Of a DNA stretch of 64,000 bases, positions 55,644 to 64,000 are shown piece by piece. Each line of letters begins with the position of its first letter. The first letter of the stretch is position 1. The translations under genes and the position numbers were made by a program. The DNA lies in NCBI GenBank assembly GCA_021613535.1, contig CP075494.1, positions 14,260,001 through 14,324,000 on the forward strand, written 5' to 3'. The DNA is from Adineta vaga. Lineage: Eukaryota > Rotifera. The notes beneath the pieces were generated by a model. It did not search any database. It was given only the letters and a program-made list of their open reading frames with translations, and was not told where the DNA came from.

Positions 55644-57040
55644 TTATAGAAGTTCTAACCGATCCTTCTTCGGAATTGTTAATTGAAAACGTGATCGATT
55701 TTCATTCGTCTTATGTTTCGTTGTAAGTTTTAAATCGTGTTGTTGTTTCTTGAAAAAGAGTTTTTGTTCATGAAGAAAATTTTCAATTGAACCAAATTGT
55801 AAAAGAATTTCTGATCGACTTTCATCATCAAATTCCTTTAAATCAATCCAAAGTAAATTACGTTTGAGAATATCATCAGAAAATTGTTCACCAAAAATCG
55901 ATATACGTTGTTTCGATGGAATAATTTTTATTGGTTGTGGTGACAAAGTTGTTACAAGTCGTTTTGGCGATGGACTACTAACATATTTCGGAGAAAGACC
56001 ACCGATAGGCGTACGATAATTCGAACTACCCGATGAACTATTTGTACTTGTAGTAGATGCACGTGATAAACGCGGTGATGATGTATCCATAGGTGATAAA
56101 CGTTGTTTAGGTGGTGGAGATGATTTTGATTGTGTTGGAATAGCAGATCGACGAACTGGTGGAGGATATTTTTTCACAGTAGCTATTGAAGCAGCAACGG
56201 ATGTAGATGAACATTGTTCTGTTGGTAATGATGGTTTGAGACGTTTGACAGGACCTGGACGATTTTCGACATCACAGGATGATGCAGAACGTTGAATACC
56301 TTGACCAGGTCGTGCAGGAATATTATGACGAGATGATATGGATAACGAATTGGTTATTGTTGAATTCATTGGCGCTGAAGATGTTGGTGAAAGTTGCATG
56401 GGTGATGGACTTGTAGCTAAAACGAATGAATTTATTTGTAAAGATCAAAGAAAGAATTTCAATGTATATAGTTACCATTTGATAATGAATGACGACCCTG
56501 ACGTTTAGCAAGATTAAGTCGTACGCCCATCGCAGCTTCAAGCGCTTCGAGACGTGATTGTAAATTTGGTCCCAATGATTCTAAATAGATTGAATAGAAG
56601 GTTCTTTTTTTTGTTTTAATATTGATTTTCATTCTCATATTGGCTTTCCTGTGAGAGAAAAAAAAAGTATAATACCTGAACGATGTAATTTAGCTGGAGT
56701 AGGCATATTATTGTTTTTATATAAATAACAACAAACTTTCAAGAAAAATTGTCGACTTAGAGAATTCCTACTTCAATGTGCACGTGCATGTGGAAAGAGA
56801 AAAGAGAAAAAAAGAATATATATATATATATAATCGTATAGTAAGAAGAACGTGTCATCAGTATAGCGATGCCGGTCCATTTTATGATCTTAGACTTTTT
56901 TCTTCTTTTCTCTTTATCTTCGTTTATGTGTGACAAATACTAACAAAGAGAAGAAAAAACTTACGTTCACTATTAGCTGTTGTTACACCGACAGAATAAG
57001 AACGAGATGTAGGTAATGTGGATGAATGAAGCCTAGGCAT
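55644..57040 (-). CDS. Ser/Pro-rich basic protein of unknown family
   Basis: The long form has exons 56965-57040, 56476-56580 and 55644-56416 and gives 317 residues. Exon 2 encodes a short helical segment (SRLEALEAAMGVRLNLAKR). The third exon is rich in Ser, Thr, Pro, Lys and Arg with many SP sites (SPKRLV, LSPKYVSSPSPKR). Toward the end there is a more conserved-looking helical patch (DILKRNLLWIDLKEF, ILLQFGSIENFLHEQKLF). SP/TP sites in a basic chain are common in cytoskeletal proteins, but no family could be named. Introns are in phase 1 throughout. A second first exon lies at 56676-56706. Its position next to another gene with paired first exons is noted. Confidence 0.66.
56676..56706 (-). 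CDS. Alternative first exon of the Ser/Pro-rich gene
   Basis: ATG plus nine codons (MPTPAKLHRS) end in G before a GTATTA donor, phase 1. It lies in the intron of the long form and joins the acceptor at 56580/56581 in frame. It would make a 302-residue isoform. Confidence 0.55.
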
Positions 57041-57569
57041 ATTTACACGAGAAAATCACGTTAATTCATATAATTAACATTAGAAACGAAGTAATATAAT
57101 CTCTAGTAAGCATCAATCATTGACTTAGCCTTCTGTTTCTATGTGTACATCGAACATTTTCGTTCATGTTTTATTTCGTTCTCGGTCATTCATCCATCTA
57201 ATTTTTCTTCTCTCTCGTCATTTTCTTTTTCTTTTTTTTTCTCTTGTCTATTTCTTCCTTATATGTAATAGATGATGAGTACGTTAAATGATGTCGAAGA
57301 AGCGAGGACAAGGTTTTCTATTTCATATGTAACGGTGAATATATACATATATGAACAAGCGAACGATTAAGTCATGCTTGTAAACAAGAGCGGAAAAGGT
57401 GTTCCGATATACATAACTCGTAAGAAAAAAGGACAATTATGTGTTGCATGCGTCTATATTCTTTGATGGATTAGAGGTTAACAATGAATGTCTACACATT
57501 TTGATCACATATAACTATCAAAATAGCACGCTCTCAATCACAATTGAACAGACTTCCTTTTGTGTCTGT
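57041..57569. other. Spacer between Ser/Pro-rich gene and coiled-coil gene
   Basis: About 530 bases, pyrimidine-rich near 57190-57260, no supported gene. It should hold the promoter of the Ser/Pro-rich gene long form and the 3' UTR of the coiled-coil gene. Confidence 0.55.
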
Positions 57570-58427
57570 CTAGTTATTAAAAAACATCACACATATTGAT
57601 TTACTTTTTTTTACTTCACATTTCATTGATGCAATTTTGTTATTACTATTCAAATCGATCGGCAAATGTTGTTGAGTATGATGATTGATTTCTTCTGATG
57701 TGTTTGTTATTGTAAGTTGTAATGGTTCAGTTTGATTCTGTTGTAGAGATACTATTCGTTGTGAAGTTTCTTGAATATCATTGTTGATTTGAGAAATTTC
57801 TATGAGAAGTTGATGATATTCAATTAGGAAAGGATTTTGTTCACAGTAAAATTGTTTTTCAAATTGAATTTGTTGTTTCAATTGACGAATATTCGATTGA
57901 ACTAGATGTTGATCAAATTGAATTTGAAAAACTTCATTTGAAGATTGATATATTTGATTTGTTTGTTTAAGTATTTCTTGTTTTAAATAATCGATTTCAT
58001 TTTCATAATGATGAATAGTTGTTTGAAGTTCATGAAGAATTTGATTCGATTGATGATATTGTTGTTGATATTGATCAATATTCGAGAAGAATTGGATATT
58101 AAATACTTTCTTGTAGAATTGTTTCGAATGATCATGTTGTTTTTCGATCAATTGATAACATTTTTTACGAGATTTGATAGAAGAGAGATTATGAAGTCTG
58201 ATAGGAAATTGACGATGGTAGTAATTATTACGTAATTCATATCGTTCAATAAGATCATGACGAACTTTATTGAGTAGATCATTCGTTGAAATTGTATTGT
58301 CATTAAGTGATTGAATGTGTAATAAAACTAATTCGAAACGTTTATTTAATTGTGCAATAAATTTCATATCAATATCATTGATCATTATTGATAGTCGAAA
58401 TGAATTCATTCGAATAGAAAGAAACAA
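57570..58427 (-). CDS. Coiled-coil protein of unknown family
   Basis: A single open exon of 285 residues, rich in Gln, Ile, Leu, His and Glu. From about residue 115 to 235 heptad-like spacing of Ile/Leu is seen (QIYQSSNEVFQIQF, IRQLKQQIQFEKQF, LLIEISQINNDIQETSQRI), pointing to a long coiled coil. No membrane segment, signal peptide or metal motif is seen. The start could be the first Met or MNSFRL six residues later. The lack of introns is unusual here but shared with the PCGF-type gene. It lies between ALDH2 and the Ser/Pro-rich gene on the same strand. Function unknown. Confidence 0.65.
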   Translation of the reverse strand: MFLSIRMNSFRLSIMINDIDMKFIAQLNKRFELVLLHIQSLNDNTISTNDLLNKVRHDLIERYELRNNYYHRQFPIRLHNLSSIKSRKKCYQLIEKQHDHSKQFYKKVFNIQFFSNIDQYQQQYHQSNQILHELQTTIHHYENEIDYLKQEILKQTNQIYQSSNEVFQIQFDQHLVQSNIRQLKQQIQFEKQFYCEQNPFLIEYHQLLIEISQINNDIQETSQRIVSLQQNQTEPLQLTITNTSEEINHHTQQHLPIDLNSNNKIASMKCEVKKSKSICVMFFNN

Positions 58428-58969
58428 CTTGTAATAAATATATATGTGTGCGGTAATTAATTAAATCATCGATTCAACCAACCATTGTATTGAAATGTAG
58501 AGAGAAGAAGAAAAAAAATAAGAAATTTTTCGTTTAGTTTGACTAAAAGTGCTCATCCTTCCTACTTTGATGATCTGCTCTTCAATGAAGATTATGATGT
58601 ATACTATCATTAGTCTTTTGTTAAGCTCCTGTGTATTATAAATATTTGTTCAAGGCGTTTTATTGACTGTATCATTGTCATCGACAATGTGTACATTATA
58701 TACACTTTTTCTCGAACGAAAGTCTTATGAGGAAATCAAATGGTTCGTATTCATCCGTTCAATTTGATGTACATGTTAAAAGAAATATGAATTCCTCATC
58801 GAAGAATGCGTGTTTAGTTTCGCGCCTAAATTTTATTATTCAAAAGCGAAAAAGAAAAACAGAAGCTTTGTACTATAATCAAATGCCAAGCTGATACATA
58901 AACTATTGATATACAAAAAAACAAAATCGCAATTAATTTATTATGTTCCTAGAAAATCACATCTCGTGT
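58428..58969. other. Spacer between coiled-coil gene and ALDH2
   Basis: About 540 bases with no supported gene. It holds the ALDH2 poly-A signal at its right end and the coiled-coil gene promoter at its left end. Confidence 0.6.
58937..58942 (-). terminator. AATAAA poly-A signal, ALDH2
   Basis: Canonical hexamer on the minus strand 28 bases after the ALDH2 stop codon. Confidence 0.6.
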
Positions 58970-61122
<2,153 letters not shown>

Positions 61123-61459
61123 TCTTCCAATTGAATTTTAGTTTTTGTAACACTTTTTCGTATCCTTTACTTGTTACTTATCTCGTTGTGATGTTGAATA
61201 TAAAAAAAGGTCAACTATTCTACCCTTTTCTTTATCGTATATCATGCCTTGTTCTCTTTAGTAGTTACCTTGTCATTGTAATCTTAAACATACAAATCAT
61301 CTATCTTTCTATCGCAAATAGAAGATGTCAATATATAGTTTTGAAAACAAACAGGTGTCTTTATTTTATGATCGTTTTTATTTATAATCAAAGTTAAATA
61401 AGAAGTTGAGTTTCATAGAGTCTTTTTATTTTATGACATAGTCAATACTGTATATTGTT
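61123..61459. other. Short spacer between C2-domain gene and ALDH2
   Basis: 337 bases, AT-rich, between the stop of the C2 gene and the ALDH2 start on the minus strand. No gene is supported; an open plus-strand frame at 61113-61397 is hydrophobic but overlaps the ALDH2 start and has no recognisable features. Confidence 0.55.
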
Positions 61460-61885
61460 TTAACTAAGTTGTAAAATCAAATGAACTTCACCATGTGAAC
61501 CAAGACCGAGATGAGCAGGTAATTTAACCCATTCATCTAAACGACCACCAGCTTGTTGAACTTTTTTCAAACTAATTTTCGCTGAACCAATCGAATCTTT
61601 ACCGACAGCATCATCATCATAGACTTTGAGATGTAATGTATCATCACCTTTTTGTAAATTACTATAAATCAACAATAAAACGAATATTTGTTTCAATGTT
61701 AAAAGTGATTCGACTTACAAATTAAATGTTTCATTCCATGTTGGTGGATTTGTATCTTTTATAGTTGTAGTACGTTGTTTATAATCTTTATCAAAATATA
61801 ATTCAACATAAGCATCATTTTGTCCGAATGCATCTTGATCTTTAAGATTACGACCTTCCACAACGGTTACTTGAACACGAGACAT
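61460..61885 (-). CDS. Single C2-domain protein
   Basis: Two exons join in frame at the FNL of the domain and give about 125 residues, nearly all one C2 domain. Seen are the start VQVTVVEGRNLKDQDAFG, the QNDAYVELYF strand in place of the common SDPYV, NPPTWNETF, and the acidic loop VYDDDAVGKDSIG, followed by WVKL and the last strand GEVHLILQL. The acidic residues of both calcium loops are mostly present, so calcium and phospholipid binding is plausible. It has no membrane segment. Small stand-alone C2 proteins occur in plants and protists and in some animals; the precise role is unknown. It lies between CCDC39 and ALDH2 on the same strand. Confidence 0.9.
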
Positions 61886-62564
61886 ATTCAGTTTAATACA
61901 ATTGAGTTTCTGGTAAATGGAAGAATATATGTCAAAATAAACTGAAGAATAAAGTATACTTTCTCTCTTTATATACTACTACGATTAATAATGATTGCTA
62001 CGAAAATAAGAGCGTGAGAGAGAGAGTAATACACTCGTCAGAATGAATAAGAAGAAAGAACGAAAGAAATATTGGTTTGTTATTTGCTATTGAAATATAA
62101 CACTGCAACGAATATTATTCATGAATCATTTATGACATCAAGGTATCAATGGATATATCGTTACATTTCAAGGCTACTTGATGATTTAGAAGAGAGAGCG
62201 AAAAAGAAAACAAAGGTATTTTCACCAATCATTCTGATAATATATGTATTATTGATGTATTTTGTTTATGGTATGGGATACATAGGGTAGAAATCGAACA
62301 TTAAAATTGTCCTGTGCATTAATGACGCATATACCGTAAAACTAGATTTGAGTGTAGAATATTATACGAGTTATTCACTTGTTCGATTTTATGTTATGTT
62401 ATCGAACGATATATAAATAGAAAAGAAAACGTTTGATTGAAATCCATTGAATAGAACAGAAACTATTAATAAAATACATTAAAAATATCAATTATTTCAA
62501 ATAGTTACAATGAAATTCTATATGAATATTGATGTCTATTTTGTAAAGAAAATATCTAATGTCT
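61886..62564. other. Spacer between CCDC39 and the C2 gene
   Basis: About 680 bases, AT-rich, no supported gene. It should hold the CCDC39 3' UTR and the C2 gene promoter. A GA repeat lies near 62010. Confidence 0.6.
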
Positions 62565-64000
62565 TTAGCGAACCACACGTTTAGCTGATGAGGTTGATGA
62601 TGAACTAGCCGTTGATGAACCACGTGATGATGCTCTTTGTTGTCGTGGTCCAGTTCCACTTGGTGGTCTTGATCCATCTAAATTTGTACGAGAAACATAA
62701 AAAGAAAAGAAGAGAATTGTTAATTATTTACCTAAACCAAGTTGTACTGAGCTAACAGGAATTGGCTGTCGTGTTGTTGATGAACGTGATTGTTGAGAGA
62801 TCGAACTACGTGTTGAACTTGAACGTACACTTGAAGGAGTACTTGCGATACTTGATAAATTATCCAAATGAGACTAAAAATTCTCACATATGAAATAATA
62901 AATATACAGAAAAGAATAATCTACTTGTTCTTTCAACATATTATAACAATGTTTAGCATCGGGATCACCTGAAACAGTTTGATCAATAATTGCATCAAGT
63001 TTTTTATTAAATTCTTTCAAAAGACGATATTCAAAATCGCTCTCTTCAATCAATGGTTCTGCTTGACGACGTGCAGTTCGAACAGCTCTTTTATTCGTCG
63101 CAGTCTAAAACACAGATTTTTTAAAATCTAGTTTTTCAATTTCATTCACATTGAAAAAGACAATTGACATACACTCTTGTCCGCACGAGCTAGTTTTTCA
63201 TCCATTTCTTTCAAATCATTTTCTAATTTTTTCATTTGTGCTTGTTTATCACCATTAACATCAAAACTTGTACTTTGAACAGTACTTAAATCTCGAAGTG
63301 CACGTTCCGTATGCTAAAAAAATCGAAGAATTAAAGAAAAAGAGAAAAGCTTTGCTAAAAATTTTTACTTTCAAATCATTGATAATATTTTCCACTTGTT
63401 TTCGTTTTGCTCGAACTCGATCTGTTAAATGCCGTGATTGTTCTTCTAATTCTTCCATTCGAGCCATTTCATCACCTAAATTATCAATCAATGATATGAA
63501 TAATAATCTCATTCTTCATGGAAATCTTTACTTGATTCAGGTAGTTTTTTGTACGATTGTTTTGTTTGACCGTTTCCACTATTGATAACACGTAATGTAT
63601 TTTGTAATGCTAATAATTCTTGTTCTGCTTTACGATTCTTCGCATCTAATTCATCACCAGCCCGTTGTAATTCTTCTTTTTCTTGTGCAGCCTAAAAACA
63701 TATGCATAGAATTTCTTTTGTTTTCGTATGTATTTCATTACTTTAATGACATAATATGTTTGGGATGTTTCTTCTTCATTTGCACCTTCAGGTGGTGCCA
63801 TCGAAATGTTGACAATTTCATATCTATAGACAAAAATATACGAATTTGTTTGTTTTTGAAAATACAAAACAAATTAAATCGGCAACCTTTTTTTTAATTT
63901 TTCAATTTTAGAAATTCGATCATGTAATTGTGCTGATACTTCAGCTTTTCGTCCATCTTCATCACGTAATTGTTGACGAAGTGTTGTTTGATGTATTGCA
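62565..64000 (-). CDS. CCDC39: CCDC39, axonemal ruler protein (3' part)
   Basis: The C-terminal exons of a long coiled-coil gene; the 5' part is beyond the right edge. The conserved core is clear: [68 protein letters not shown] further coiled coil ([33 protein letters not shown]) and a Ser/Arg-rich tail with [19 protein letters not shown] follow, ending KRVVR. The Ser-rich end is typical of CCDC39. With CCDC40 it forms the molecular ruler that sets the 96-nm repeat for dynein arms in motile cilia and flagella. Introns are about 50-60 bases and phases fit. A ciliated animal is implied. Confidence 0.92.

Overview
This is nuclear DNA from a small-genome animal. It is strongly AT-rich by eye. Genes are split by many very short GT-AG introns, typically 48-65 bases. 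The gene set is metazoan: a neurexin IV/Caspr-type protein, pecanex, a Brat-type TRIM-NHL protein, Shisa, elongin C, protein kinases C and D, a Polycomb RING protein, ALDH2 and the ciliary protein CCDC39. Base composition, intron size and close gene packing fit a rotifer, perhaps a bdelloid, but this is inference; nothing read here fixes the species. No prokaryotic operons, CRISPR arrays, rRNA or convincing tRNA genes were seen.

Layout. At the left end a tiny minus-strand PMP3/UPF0057 membrane-peptide gene (489-703) is followed by sparse sequence and a small unknown plus-strand gene (3328-3798). A plus-strand block follows: neurexin IV/Caspr (4506-9823), pecanex only about 350 bases behind it (10172-17949), a 3.5 kb non-coding stretch, a class A GPCR (21409-24100), a novel-type protein kinase C (about 24450-27313), the TRIM-NHL gene brat (29040-35945) and a Shisa-like gene (38434-39093). 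Transcription then turns over at a convergent border near 39.1-39.8 kb. Every gene I could support to the right of it is on the minus strand: elongin C, protein kinase D, an intronless PCGF-type RING gene, a multi-pass membrane protein, an SH3 protein, a Ser/Pro-rich basic protein, a coiled-coil protein, ALDH2, a single-C2 protein and the 3' part of CCDC39, which runs off the right edge.

The genes do not form a single pathway. Several are cell-surface and signalling genes: Caspr, GPCR, Shisa, PKC and PKD. Others are regulators of gene expression or protein turnover: Brat, PCGF and elongin C. The most interesting structural signals are three genes with two mutually exclusive-looking first coding exons in matching phase (brat, the SH3 gene and the Ser/Pro-rich gene), a PKD with only one C1 domain, a PKC with an altered APE motif, a relic of a hAT-like transposon end, and paired hairpins and a nested palindrome in two intergenic regions. 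I found no clear evidence for an entirely new multi-gene system.
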